Of a stretch of 64,000 bases of DNA, positions 1-11,550 are shown piece by piece (position 1 is the stretch's first letter; each line of letters begins with the position of its first letter). Both the position numbers and the translations under genes were made by a program. The notes beneath the pieces are model-generated. The model had not been told where the DNA came from. It was given only the letters and a program-made list of their open reading frames with translations, and made no database searches. The DNA is from Diplosphaera chodatii (Eukaryota; Chlorophyta; Trebouxiophyceae; Prasiolales; Stichococcaceae): positions 1,364,001 to 1,428,000 of the forward strand of contig JAALGY010000061.1 of assembly GCA_032358165.1 (NCBI GenBank). The letters run 5' to 3'.

Positions 1-3000
1 AATGCAGAACACCCACTTCTGTGCACCTCGAGCGTGCACAGCAAGCGGTACACATCAGCTGAGTCGGACAGTGGGGGCGGGCCATCCACCACTCCAGGCT
101 CTGGAACCCCGGCAGCAGCTTGCTCAGCCCGCCCCACATGTCGAGCAGCGCCAGGCGCGCAGACACCAGCTGCAGCCGCACCGGGTTCGGCGCCAGGTTG
201 CTGATGCGCATGAGGCCGTACAGCGGCGGCGGCGGCGGTGGGCTGGCCGGCGGCGGGCTGGACAGCGGCGGTGGCGACGGCGGGTAGATTGTAAAGGTCA
301 GTGAGGCCGTTGGCCCCAGCACGGTGTCCCCAGTCTGTAGCGTCGACATGGCGCACTGGACAAGGTAGTCGCCTGCGGTCAAGAACAACGTGGCCTGGCA
401 CAGGCCTTTGGCGCCAGACAAAGCACAGGGCAGGGGTCCAGCAGCTACACAGCCTGGCCGGTGCATTGAGGTGCTCGTATGAGGCGGTGCTGTCTGTGGG
501 CAGCCAGCACGGTTCAGGATGCCAGCCTGCCACCAGAAGCAGCGGGACAAGATACCGCAGCAGCAGCCTACCGGGGCTTCCAGGCGTGAACAGCGCAGTT
601 AGGCCGTCGTAAGAGTACAGCGCCCCCGCGCTGAACGGACCTGCAGCTTGCAGCAAGCCGTGTGTTGAGCGGGGGCAGCTGCGCCAGGATGCCACCTCAC
701 AGTGCGTGCGCAGGTCAGGGCTTGCAGCCGTTGTGCTCTTCACACTCACCATATAGTGGCACAAATGTTCCGTCTTGCATGGTGACGGTCGTGTCACACC
801 CCGTTGCTGGACAGACCTGCGTGGCACGGCGCGCTTTCTCGGGGCTGCTGCGGATGCCAGGAGTGTACGCATGGCGCAGTCTGGCGACAGGACACACCCC
901 AGGGTGCGCGCTCTGGCGTCAGGCCGCTGCAACCAGGGCCCGCGTGCAGGTGGGTGCGCACACCAGCATGCTGCCCACCTTGCAGTAGGCCTGCGTGGCA
1001 GAGGCGCCAATGGCGTATGTCTGCAGGTTGGCGAAGCACGTGGCCGCGTCGCCCCCCGCGCCGGCGCCGCACAGTGCGCCGTAGATGCTGAGCCGCAGCT
1101 GGGCGGGGAGGTTGCTGTAGGGCTCCACGGCGTTGATGCGGAGGACGGCCGTGGGCTGCGGCGGCGGCGGCGGCGTGGCGAGCACTGTGAACTCCAGGGC
1201 GGCCGCTGGCCCCAGGGTGGTCCCCGTGGCCTTCATGGCGCACTCGAAGAGAAAGCTGCCTGCGGGGGTGCACAGCATGGATCTCAATGACGCTCCTGTG
1301 CTGGGTGGTTAGCATTCCTGGGGGCCAGGGCGCGGCCACCGTGTGCATGCTTACAACGAGCGCAGAGCCGCCCCCGCTCACAGTTGCAACACACCCAGGT
1401 GGGCCACATGGCACCGACTGCTTGGGTGCAGCACGTTTGAGAGGCGGCACCTGGGTTGTTGAAATTGTAGGTGAAGGGGAAGGCCGTGTTGAAGCTGTAG
1501 AGATCAGGCGTGACCGTGCCAGCTGCACAATTGGGGCACATAATGTCATGAGCAAGTGCGCCTTTGACAGCAAACAGTGCAGCAATGCAATGTTGGGAGT
1601 AATGCAGTCCTCGTGAGCAAGCTGTGAGCTGGCGCATCTCACCAAGCCCCACAGCAGTGTCCGATGTGTTGACTGGAACAGCGCACGACCCTGAACCCCC
1701 TGCCGATGGGCACGCCTGCGCAGCATGACAACGTTGTACCTCTGCTTCTGGGCATCAAGGTCGCCAGATGGTCAGCTGCTAAGGCCACCTGGCAAGGCGC
1801 AGTCCGTTCCAGCGGATGGTTGCATGATGCTCGTCGGTGACTGGCCAACTGGTGCTGTGGAGACAGGCAGAGCACAACCCCGCGACATGCTGCGCACCTT
1901 GCAGTATGCTATGGGGCTGGTGGCAGCACTGGTGTACGTCGCCGGGTCATTGAAGCAGATTGCCGCGTCGCCCCCAGCGGCGTCGCTGCACAGCGCGCCG
2001 CTCAGGCTGACCGTCAGCATGGTGGGTGTGGAACTGGCAGGCACGGGGTTGGGCGTGACAGCATTGACGCGGATGAGGGCCGTGGGCGGCGGCGGGGGCG
2101 GGGCTGGGGGCGGCGCCGGCGGCGGCGCCGGCGGTGGCGGGGCTGGGGGTGGCGCCGGTGGTGGCGTTGGCGGCGGCGACGGCGGCGGCGCTGCCTGGAC
2201 GGTGTAGATGATGGAGTTCGACGGCCCCAGGGTGGCTCCAGTCTGGGTTGTGCTCATGGCGCACTCCAGCAGGTAGTCGCCTGCAGGGCGTGGAGCTCGG
2301 ATCGGGGCAGGGAATTTAGCAGGGCTGACCAAAACTGCAAGCCAGCCGCTGTCACTCCCGACCTTAGCGGGGCCCAGTGCTGCTGCACCTCTGACACCCA
2401 CAGCACGCACAAGGTGCCATCCGGAAGGCCCTAGGCTGGTCAACGTAGCAGAAACAGCATACCTGGATTGAGTATGGGGAAGAGGTCGGTGCTATTGTTC
2501 CATTCGTATTGCCAGTTCGTAGCTGACAATGCTGCACAGTCACAAATCACATTGCCATTTAGGAGGAGGCGTGCCTGAAAGGGATACCCATAGTTGGCGG
2601 CGCTGCAGCAACTGACACTCAGCAATCTTGCATGTGTGTTCAAAGCCTCACCAAGTTCCACAGGTGTGTCGGAGCTGTTGACTGGAGGGGAGCATGTTGG
2701 ACCCGTGAGCGGGCACACCTGCACAACACGAAAACGCACGCATTCCACCCGACACGGCTTGAAGGCCAACTGCCCAGACATGCATGGCCCAGGGTTATGA
2801 GCAACGGCACTTTGGCATGCCGTGCGCCGTTTGCACGCGTGTGCACACGTGCAGGGATCTCGGTTTGACCTTTGACGTCACTAGGCTGATGACTTATTCC
2901 AGCTCAGCCCGATCATCATTTCATGCACAGACGACCGCGTTTGCATGCAACAATGCTTGTAGCCACCCCGTGTAAATGTTTGAGGGTCTCATGCTTAAAA

Positions 3001-4507
3001 GCAATGCCGCGAAACCCCGCATAGGGTGATTGTGCACCAACGCAATGCTTAGATCAGTTTGTCTGACAAGTTAGACGGCCGTGCATACGTCGCGAGAGTT
3101 GCCGTGCAGCCGTGCAAACGCGTGCAAACGATGTGCACGGCTGCACGGTGCAATGTAAACCTGGGCCATGGCCTACCCTCAAGTGGAAATGAATGTGTGG
3201 TCACACTCTCCTACAGTCATGCAGAGAAGCATGCGCTGCGGAACACTGTCGGACAGCAGGCGCGCGTCGCATGCCACTGCAGCATGCTGCGCACCTTGCA
3301 ATATGCACTGGGGCCGCTGGCTTCCAGGGAGGAGGTTCCTGGGCAGGTTGCCGTGGCGCCGGTGCCGTCCGCGCTGCACAGCGCGCCTCGCAAGTCCACG
3401 CTCAGGCTGTCGTTGAAGCCGAAGGGCACGGGGCTGGGCGAGACGCCGTTGATGAAGAGGATGGCCGCGGGCGCCGCCTTAACGACAAACGCCAGGGTGT
3501 CTGCCGGCCCCAGGTCGAATTCGGCGGTCTGCTCCGTCAGCAAGCCGCACTCCAACAGATAAAAGCCTGCGGGAACACGCAGCGTGGCTGAGGGCATCCC
3601 GGCAGAAAACATGTACAAGCTGCAGGCCGGCAGGCCGCTGGAGGCTCTGCAACCGACGCCGGAAGGCAGTCCTGATTTCTTGCCGCAGCTACAGCAGATA
3701 CAGGGCAGCCGGCGAGCATCAGAGGTGGAGCATCCTGCAGTGCTCGGAGACCGCACCTGGGGCGGTCGGGGTGAAGACAGGAATGGCGGGGGGAGCCTGG
3801 TTGTAACTGTATACATATTGCTCGCCAGTGTACGCTGCTCGTCAGGCCACACAAAGTCAGTGGTCTCAGGAAGCCGGCCCACCCAGGGGACTCGTGGCAG
3901 TGCTGCAGTGACAGGCTCCGCAACTGTAGAGCTGGCCACTGCTCACCTAGACTGACGCTTATATCGTGAAGTTCCCTTGTAACTCCACACGTCCCTGACC
4001 CCTGATCTAGGCATATCTGCGCAACATGAACACACCCTTTTGCTTGTACATATCCGCTTTACCTACGGCTGCACATGGCTGGCACGTCTTGGGAAACAGG
4101 TAACAGCCCAGTTCCAACATGTGCCTGTGTGACACGCAGCTGGTCCGGCACTGCTGCAGGCCAGACAGGTCGCAACAGCACAACACGCTGCGCACCCTGC
4201 AGTAGGCCGTGGGCCCAGTCGCCGCCACCGTGTACGTGCCCGGATCATTGAAGCAGGTTGCCTCGTTCCCCCCGGCGGTGGCGTTGCACAGCACGCCCTC
4301 CATGTTGAGGCTGAGAGGGCTGGATCCCCAGTCGAACGGCACGGGGTTGGGCGTGATGGAGTTGAGGCGGAGGGTGGCGACGATACCCGGCGCGGCGGCT
4401 GCCGGCGCGCACGCGGCCAGCAGCAGGCACAGCAGCGCCGCTGCGGCCAGCGTGCTCACTGTTGCGCCGTCGCCCGCACCGCTGCGGGCCACATGCGGCG
4501 GCCCCAT
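1..4507 (-). CDS. Gene C: secreted multi-module protein with proline-rich linkers (3' end outside window)
   Basis: Not recognised as a named family. The ATG at 4507 gives a signal peptide (hydrophobic core TLAAAALLCLLLAACAP, then AAAA|PG). An in-frame ATG near 4573 is possible, but 4507 matches the 'MGP' start of gene B. Five modules follow, with module exons at about 4350-4205, 3569-3299, 2281-1900, 1264-985 and 390-1. Each has a LECAM-like cysteine, a 'LGP..S..F' strand, PPP linker, 'SVTPNPVPF', 'GALCS', 'ATCF' and 'AYCKV'. Small exons between them encode 'VCP...' and a 'YSYN...TPG' segment (for example about 3830-3770, 2524-2460, 630-570). Domain 5 has the variant 'NLAPNPVRL' also seen in gene A. 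The C-terminal domain present in A and B should lie left of base 1. Probably a hydroxyproline-rich wall or matrix glycoprotein (inference). Introns are GT-AG throughout. Confidence 0.72.
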
Positions 4508-5617
4508 GCTGCCTGGCGACCGAGTCTGCGGCTGAGGAGCTGTGACCGAAGCCGCCGTGCAATGAGCCTGCATGTGAGGCACGATTCCTGAGTCTCGCAC
4601 GATTCAGCAAAGGTACCAATCGCTGCACAGCCTGTCAAGGGTACAACGCATTGTGCACTTGGTATGTGACGGCGCAGTGCCACTGCGTTGCATGCTAGCG
4701 CGCAGTCGTTTGGAAGTCCAAGCTCTCCTGCTATTATGTTTTGCGTCCATGTCGCAGGGATTACTGCACTTTGTGCAAAGTGCACCTGCCCTCGGACCAT
4801 GAGTCAGGTGCAGCAGCTCCTGAGACAGTCCGCGCGGCGACGGCAGCCTACTGCCACCCCAACATTGCGTGCGACAAGCCAAGATTGGAGGTACTGCATG
4901 GAGGCGGGCCAGTTATGCGTTACGCATCCCCCTGGCACAAGGCCATGAGCAGACGGTGATTACCTGTTGGGCAGGCTTCAACACGTACGTCCCGCAGCAG
5001 CTGATTGACCAACGCCAGCTGTGAGGAAGGTATCTGGAAGGTGGAGGAGACTGGTAGGTAGCTCGCAAATGTACATGTCAGCCCCTGCGATCATGTGCAA
5101 TGTGGTGGAGACAGACTGCTCGTACCACCCGTATTTTGCAGTACTAGCAGATCTCCATGTGCAAAAGGCGAGTGGCTCTCCGTATCTTGAACAATGTCAC
5201 GTCACAGCGCTACTGATTAGCGCTTCCAGGTCGTGCATCACGACTGCAGCCAATGCTAGGCCACGTACGTCTGTGACATGGAGCAGAGACAATCAGTACA
5301 GTTCAAGTGGAGGGTCATACGACGTGAGGAAGTTCTTGAGACCCCTTGTGGAGGGCCAGGTAACAACAGGTTGCAACTGTGCCCGGGTTAGAAGCTGCTG
5401 GAAACTATGGGGCCCCAGTGTTGTATCTTCTGACCGCTCCTCTAGGCCTCTACCCTACCCGCTGGGCCAGGTGGGCACACACGATTGTGGCCCCCCTGCG
5501 ACGCATTTTATTGGCTGCTTCACTGGTCCCCGTTTGGTGTATTGCATTGCTGCGGAACCCTTCTGTCTCGGTCTTGGCATCTTGGGACTCTGCTGCAGTC
5601 CAGCCCGCTGCGCCCCC
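4508..5617 (-). promoter_or_regulatory. Upstream region of gene C, homologous to those of B and A
   Basis: No coding exon is supported here. The block at about 4770-5180 aligns with 11829-12230 and 18085-18490. Shared words include 'GAGTCAGGTG' (about 4802), 'ATTACCTGTTGG' (about 4960) and, about 620-670 bases before the ATG, 'CCGTATTTTGCAGTACT' near 5130. The spacing to the start codon is nearly the same in the three genes, so promoter and coding region were duplicated together. A plus-strand open frame from 5021 runs through this block and antisense to a real exon, so I treat it as chance. Confidence 0.5.
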
Positions 5618-5726
5618 TCACGTGCGGCAGACCCGCAGCTGCGCCGAGAAGCACCAGCTGAGGGCGGAGGCGCCGGTGCCGCCGCGCGCCACAGCGCCCG
5701 TCACCGCCACCACGCTCCGCTTGATG
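5618..5726 (-). other. Orphan copy of the terminal coding exon (alternative last exon or relic)
   Basis: A 109-base segment on the minus strand preceded by TTGCAG reads 'IKRSVVAVTGAVARGG' and later 'LSWCFSAQLRVCRT' followed by a stop at 5620-5618. It matches the last exons of gene B (6569-6680) and gene A (12638-12749). Differences among the three copies fall mostly on third codon positions, as expected for selected coding sequence. The exon phase fits the 'GGM-TG' donor of gene B at 6918, so splicing B to this exon would swap its last 36 residues. No other exons of a fourth gene are visible between 5727 and 6568. It is either an alternative terminal exon of B or the remnant of a lost paralogue. 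Confidence 0.6.
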
Positions 5727-6568
5727 CTGCAAGATTCGGCATTTACCGTTGGTCAAACCACTATGCAGTTGTGTCCCGTACGCGTATTGTAGCACAAGCG
5801 CAAGTATCTCTCTGCTACTGTCAGCCGCCGGCACCACGGTTTTGCACTAGACAGCGGAAGGAACTGTCGTGGGTGTGGAGCGGCTGGGACCAGCGTTGAC
5901 CCATAAACCCACTGCCATGCCCACGTTACAAGCTGGAGATGTGCTGGGCGCAATCAAGGCCGCCAGCAGCGGCCTTGAATGGAGCAAAAGCAGCAATTCA
6001 GTAAACCACCACCAGCAAACCAAGCAAGGTGACAATCAGATTTCTCGGCTGCGTCCAATTTGATAACAAGCAAAAGCTGGAGAATAACAACCCAACACGA
6101 CGTGCTTCATATATATGCCAAAGCAGTTGTCCGCGCGTGCACGGTCTGCTTCCTGAAGGAATTGGCCCGTCCCATGCAGTGGTCTGCTGCGTGCAGATGC
6201 CAACTCATGATCCCGGCTAGATAACTGAAGCGCAGCCGGGCCTGACCCCGGTTCCGATCCCTGCACTGGCATGTCAACAAGGCAGCCAGAAGGCCCTGCC
6301 AACAACATGGCTGTTCTAACCAGCGCCGCTGAACTGTGGAGCGAGCGAGGGCTGCCGTGCTGTGCCCTCGCTCGCTGGTGGCGCTAGCCGCATGTTGTTG
6401 CTATGAATATGCGATGCCTCTGCTTGCCTGCTGGCGCTTGCTGCACCCAGGCCTTTCATCTGGCAGGCTTCGGCTGGCTGCTGGCCGGCTCCCCGCTTTG
6501 AAACCTTCCCGCTATCCCCGGTCGGGCAACCGCGCCCATGAGCAAAGATGTGCCCCTGATCAAATCCG
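5727..6568. other. Gene-free interval downstream of gene B
   Basis: No conserved coding exon seen on either strand. It holds a perfect 13-base inverted repeat (6340-6352 with 6364-6376), listed separately, and an AT-rich 'CATATATATG' at about 6108-6117. It would be 3' UTR or, if the orphan exon is used, the last intron of gene B. Confidence 0.4.
6340..6376. repeat. Perfect hairpin, 13-bp arms
   Basis: Arm AGCGAGCGAGGGC at 6340-6352 is exactly complementary to GCCCTCGCTCGCT at 6364-6376, with an 11-base loop. It lies about 190 bases past the gene B stop on the minus strand, so it would be transcribed in the 3' UTR or last intron. Function unknown. Confidence 0.8.
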
Positions 6569-9500
6569 TCAAGCGCTGCAGACCCTCAGCTGCGCCGAGA
6601 AGCACCAGTTTAGGGCTGAGGCGCCGCTGCCACCGCGGGAGACTGCGCCGGTCACCGCGACTGTCTTGCCATGCCTGCTCCTGCAGCATTCAGACACATG
6701 CTGGTCAGGGTAAAGCTTTCCATGCAGTGTTGGCCCACGTAGATGGCACCAGCCGCCTGCTGCAGTGTCACCACCGCACCCGAGCAGGCAGCACGGCAGC
6801 AAGAGCTGTGACCGACAATGCAGGTGGACCAGACATAACTGCAAGGGTGGTGTCATCGGTTGGCATGATGTGATATGTATATAGCAGCCGCCGCGCGCAA
6901 GCTGTAGGCAGCCTCACCACATGCCGCCGACGGGCGCCTCGAAGGTAATGAACAGCCAGTCGACGCCGCCCTGCCGCTTGATGGTGGAGATGGGGACGCC
7001 GTTGCGGTCGGCCACCGGCAGCAGGCCCCCTGCATCGTTGAACTGAACTGAAGCAAAGCTGTGTCTGAGGGCCAGCATTGCCGCATAGCCAAACGCTGCG
7101 GGTTTGCACCAAGGGTGCATGATGATGCTGTCATGCCCTCGCTGATGCAGTGCGCCCAGTGCACTCCCAGCCAAAACAGCATGCAGCAGGAATGGGATGG
7201 GCAAAGCTTACTATCAAGGCGGAGAGACATTTTGATTATCTTCTGCGGCGTCAGGAAGGGGATGGTGCTGCTCCGCACGGGCAGGCCCATCGTGATCCAC
7301 TTGGCTCTCGGCGGAATGCACGGCAGCTGCAGGGCAAAAGCAAAGCCATTTAGATGCCATGGAATGCGAGGCAGTCAGGACTAGATCCAGCAGACAAACA
7401 CAGCGGCATGTTCTATGTTGTCAGAAGACCGTGCTGTACCTTGACAGCCACGTCCTCCCTATTGGACTGCAGTGTCAGCGTTGCTGACAGCGGAGCGTCA
7501 GCTGCAAGGCACCAGCGCATTGTCAGCGTCTCTGTGCTGCAACCCTTCAGGCAACATCCAAGGCGTTAATGCACCGTGGCACCTGGAGCCCCGAGCCACT
7601 CAAACCACTATAGCTATCAGACACGCAAGTCAGTCACTTCGTGTAGCACAGCAAGGTGGCAATGGCTGAGGCTCACTGCAGGCTCTGGCAGTGCGGCTGA
7701 TCGCCATAGGTCTCACGCAGCGGATGCGGTTGGAGCCGCCGCGGTACTGCGAGGCAGGATCTACATTCAACCGTCTAGCACGTGAAGTCATTCAAGGCAA
7801 CAGATCTTGCTCACAGGCAGCCGCCCTGTTGGATGCTGGATGCAGTGATCGATCAGGGTTCGGGCAGCATTGGCAGCAAGCATCTCCTGATGTGTCCCAC
7901 ATATCATGCGGGTGTTGGTCGTCATGCAGGGCCAGTGCTCACCGACATGAAGGGCGAGTCGATAGCCACACACTGGCGGCAGCCGCCAAGTGCCCGGTAC
8001 TTGGCAGCAGACGGGCAGCTAAGCGAACATGAGCGATAGCATCAGTAGCCACCAACATATACCACGGTCACGGTAATCTGATGAAAGCTTGCAAATGCAA
8101 CTCTTCCAGTGCATCTGCATCGCAATGACCAATGTCAGTTCGACTCACGAGGCAGGCGTAACAAGCTTTCTGGATGGCGGTGGCGGTGATGACTTTTTGG
8201 CAGGGGATGGTGGCGGCAGCGGCGGCCTCTTGGTGGGCGAGCGTGGCGGTGGCGGCATCTTGGCTGGTGATGCTGGCGGCGGCGGCATCTCGGCTGCCGG
8301 TGGCAATGGCGGACGGCTTGGCGGCATCGGGGCCTCAACACGGAAGGTTATAGCAGCCGCAGGCCCAAAGGTTTGTGTGGGCTGGTTCACTGCCATGGCG
8401 CATGACAGAGTGTAGTTGCCCGGTGCGGTTGGGGGCGTAAATATGATGCCGTGCGCGAGATAGTAGAAGCCCGGGGAAGCCGGACCATTGAGTGCCGTGA
8501 TTGCGTCTACGCCAAAACCGCAAACTCCGTCGGGGCACACCTTGCAGTATGCCAGCGGGCCATCTGCCAGGGTAGAGTACGTCGGCAGGTTGCCAAAGCA
8601 CGTGTCCGGATTGTCCCCGGCGGCGGCGCTGCACAAGGCGCCGTCCAGGCTGAAGCCGAGCGGGCCTCCGTAGTTGAAGGGTATGGGGTTGGGCGTGACG
8701 CTCTTGACACGCACGATGGGCGTGCCCGGCGGTGGAGCTGAGACGATTAAAGGCATGGCAACCCGGGGCCCCAGGGTCGGTTCCACGAACATGGCGCACT
8801 CCAGGAGGTAAGTGCCTGCAGCGGGCAGCAAGGGCGGACTGGTTCGGGGCTTTGAGTAGTGCCAGGCAACGTGAAGCTTGGGGAATGCACCTGGAACCGT
8901 GGCCATTAGTACAGCCGAGGGTAGTTGTAGTACCGAATCAGAAGCATTAACATGTGGTGTGGTGATGCCGTCAGGCGCACTGAATACAACCATCTCATAG
9001 GGCGGCATACCTGGTTGGCTTGGAGTCGGAATGGGGACAAGGCCGTCGAAGCTGTAACTCCAGGTCTGGTACGGTTCTGCAAGGTTAGTGGTCGAAAGTG
9101 TGGCTGGCGAAGCGAGAGCTGCAAGGACATACACACGCAGGGTCGATGTTGCGACTCACCGAGCGGCATGACTGCATTCCCAGTGCTGACCGGGTCGGCG
9201 CAGCTGCTGTCTCCCCCGGATGGGCAGATCTGCAGCAGTGCAGTTGTTCACACCTCTGAGGACTGCACCACATGCACCGGAGCAGCCGTCTTCGCAAGTT
9301 TACACCCCACGACGCATCTCCTGCTGCTCCGGTCAGTCACTTGGGCGCAACGCTGGGAAGCAGGTGGATGTCACCGCCTGTAAGCAACCTACACACCTGG
9401 CAATACGCGACGGGGGCGGTTGCATTGATCGAGTATGTCGCCAGGTTGCCGAAGCAGGTGGCCGCAACACCCCCAGCAGCGGCGCTGCATAGCGCCCCCT

Positions 9501-11550
9501 CATGTAGATCAGCAGCTGGGCGGGTGCGTAGTCGGAGGGCACAGGGTTGGGCGTCGGAGCCTTCATGCGGAGGATGGCTGTGGGGGGTCCATCTGGGGGC
9601 GGCGGGCTCGGCGGCGGAGCGGAAAGGGTGAATGCCACGGATCTGAGAGGCCCCAAATGGGGGGCTGTCGCCTGTGTGAGCAGGGCGCACTCCACGAAAT
9701 AGCTGCCTGCAAACAAGGCGGTGTTGTTCGTCCCCGGCATGGCAGCGAAACCCTGATGAAGCTGGAAGCCAGCAAGCACACCAACTTGGAGGTGTGTTTA
9801 CTGCAGCGCCAGCGCTAGACCGGCCACTGCACATGTGATGACACCCATGGATGAGGAGCAGAGCGTGCGGCCCTTTGGCGGGACACTGCTGCCAAACCTG
9901 GTGTTGTTGGAGGTGGTATGTTGAGAGTGCCATTGAAGGCATAGAGCCACTGCGTGGCGGTCAACCCTGCACAGTAGTAGTCGGCCCTCACGAAATCAGT
10001 GTATGCGACAGAGTATGCCTACCACCCAACACAGCCACGCATCTTCAGCATCTGCAGTGTTTCGGCGAAAAAGCCTGAACATGTAGCATGCCGCTCCGTC
10101 ACATTTATCTCACCAAAGTCCAAATAGTTGTCGTCTGTGCTGACGGGCACGGCACAGTGCCCTGACCCCTCATCTGGGCAGACCTGTGCAGCATAGGACC
10201 ACGCCTTTGCACACGTTCACCGCACCACAGCCGGGTGCACAAGCTGCATCATGACCGTTGCTGTGCAGGTGTGTTGCGCACCTTACAGTGGGCGCGGGCA
10301 GCGCCTGGATCCAGAGAGTAGGTCGCCAGGTCGTTGAAGCAGGTGGCCTCGTCCCCCGCGGCGTCCGCGCTGCACAGCGCCCCGTCCATGTCGACGCTCA
10401 GGTAGTCGGGCGCGTAGTCGTTGGGCACGGGCGACACGGCGTTGAGGCGGAGGATGGCCGCGGGCGCTGGCGGCGGCGGGCTGGGCGGCGGCGCGGAGAG
10501 GCTGAAGGGCAAGGAGGCTGGAGGCCCCAGGGTGGGGTTCGTCACCAGCGTGAGCAGGGCGCACTCCAGGAGGTAGTCGCCTGCAAGGGGGCAGCGGATA
10601 GATGTGCTTGGGCAGCTTGGTTCTTGGTGAAGAGCACCTCACAGCTGGAGGCCGCCCAGCACTTGGCATGAAAAGCAGAAGTTGTTCCCTCTTTGCTGGG
10701 TGCCGTACATACCTGGTGTTGCTGGAAGTGTGACGTTGGAACTGCCGTTGTAGCTGTAGAGCCACTGCGTGGCGGTCAACTCTGCACAGACACGGCTCCG
10801 CAGCGTCAACCTACACAGCAGGCTGGCTCACCACCAAACATGGCCATCTGCAGCACCTGCGCTGCGTCAAAGCTAGGCGCAGGCGCGGGCCCGGGCATGC
10901 AGCATGCTGCATGTACTGCGTGATCCCATCTCACCAAGGTCAACGGACCCGTCCCAGACGCTGGGCGGCGTGGCGCAGTGCCCCGACCCCTCATCTGGGC
11001 ACACCTGTCCCAGCACACGACGACACACCCTGGCACCCATGCATCGCAGGTCTGCACAGGCTGCATGCATCACTGTGCACCTCAACACACCACGGTCCGC
11101 GTACTGCCACATGCCAACCTGTCGTTGGCCAATGTTCGGCTGGGGCACAGCGGTCGTCCTTTTGCGGACGGCCAATCAAGCACAACATAACATGCACGTG
11201 CTGCACACCTGGCAGGCTACACGGGCGGCGGTGGCATCCAGGGAGTAGGTGGCCAGATCGCCGAAGCAGGTAGTCTCGTTGCCGGCAGCGTCTGCGCTGC
11301 ACAGCGCGCCGTCCATGTCGATGAGCAGGTAGTCGGGCGCATAGTCATTGGGGAAGGGCGAGACGGTGTTGAGGCGGAGGATGGCCGTGGGCCCTGGCGG
11401 CGGCGGCGGCACATCGTTGGGCGGCGGCGGCGGCTCTTCGTCTGCCTTGGCCTCAGGCATGCGTGCTGCCAGTGCCAGCAGCAGCATCAGGGCTGCAGCT
11501 GCTGGCTTGGACTGTGCCGCAGTCCTGTGGGCTTTCCGCAGCGGTCCCAT
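6569..11550 (-). CDS. Gene B: secreted multi-module protein with cysteine-containing C-terminal domain
   Basis: Paralogue of genes A and C; family not recognised. The ATG at 11550 starts a signal peptide (core AAAALMLLLALAA, then MPEAKA|DEE), then a PPPP linker and module 1. Exon 1 is 11550-11209 (114 codons), ending at a CAG|GTGTGC donor. Exon 2 is 11004-10935. Further modules lie near 10565-10270, 9705-9400 and 8825-8540. Exons reading 'LTATQWLYSYN' (about 10770-10700) and 'LTATQWLYAFN' (about 9970-9905) are near-identical copies. A PPxxPAK-type linker (8330-8155) leads to the C-terminal domain: 'CPSAAKYRALGGCRQC' (about 8025-7950), 'YRGGSNRIRCVRP' (about 7740-7680), then 7500-6918, ending with terminal exon 6680-6569 and stop TGA. 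Probably an extracellular glycoprotein. The third module carries a frameshift at 9495-9499, so B may be damaged or the base may be a sequencing error. Confidence 0.72.
9495..9499 (-). other. Frameshift in a 5-base C/G run within module 3 of gene B
   Basis: Upstream of the run (minus strand) the frame reads 'PNPVPSDYAPAQLLIYM'. Downstream the family pattern 'GALCSAAAGGVAATCFGN' continues in a different frame. All sister modules keep one frame through this point (for example 'DMDGALCSADAAG' in module 2). One missing G would account for it. Confidence 0.7.

Noticed and set aside
5021..5899. 292-codon plus-strand open frame
   Set aside because: It covers conserved upstream DNA and runs antisense to the orphan terminal exon; no domain or signal peptide is visible.
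6230..6262. tRNA-like T-loop word GGTTCCGATCC
   Set aside because: The flanking bases do not form a T-arm stem and no acceptor or anticodon arm is found.
6580..6700. Plus-strand repeat 'SCAEKHQFRAEAPLPPRETA' seen three times
   Set aside because: At first it looked like a repeated plus-strand peptide. Third-position changes fit the minus frame equally well, and the minus frame has splice sites, a stop and continuity with the family genes.
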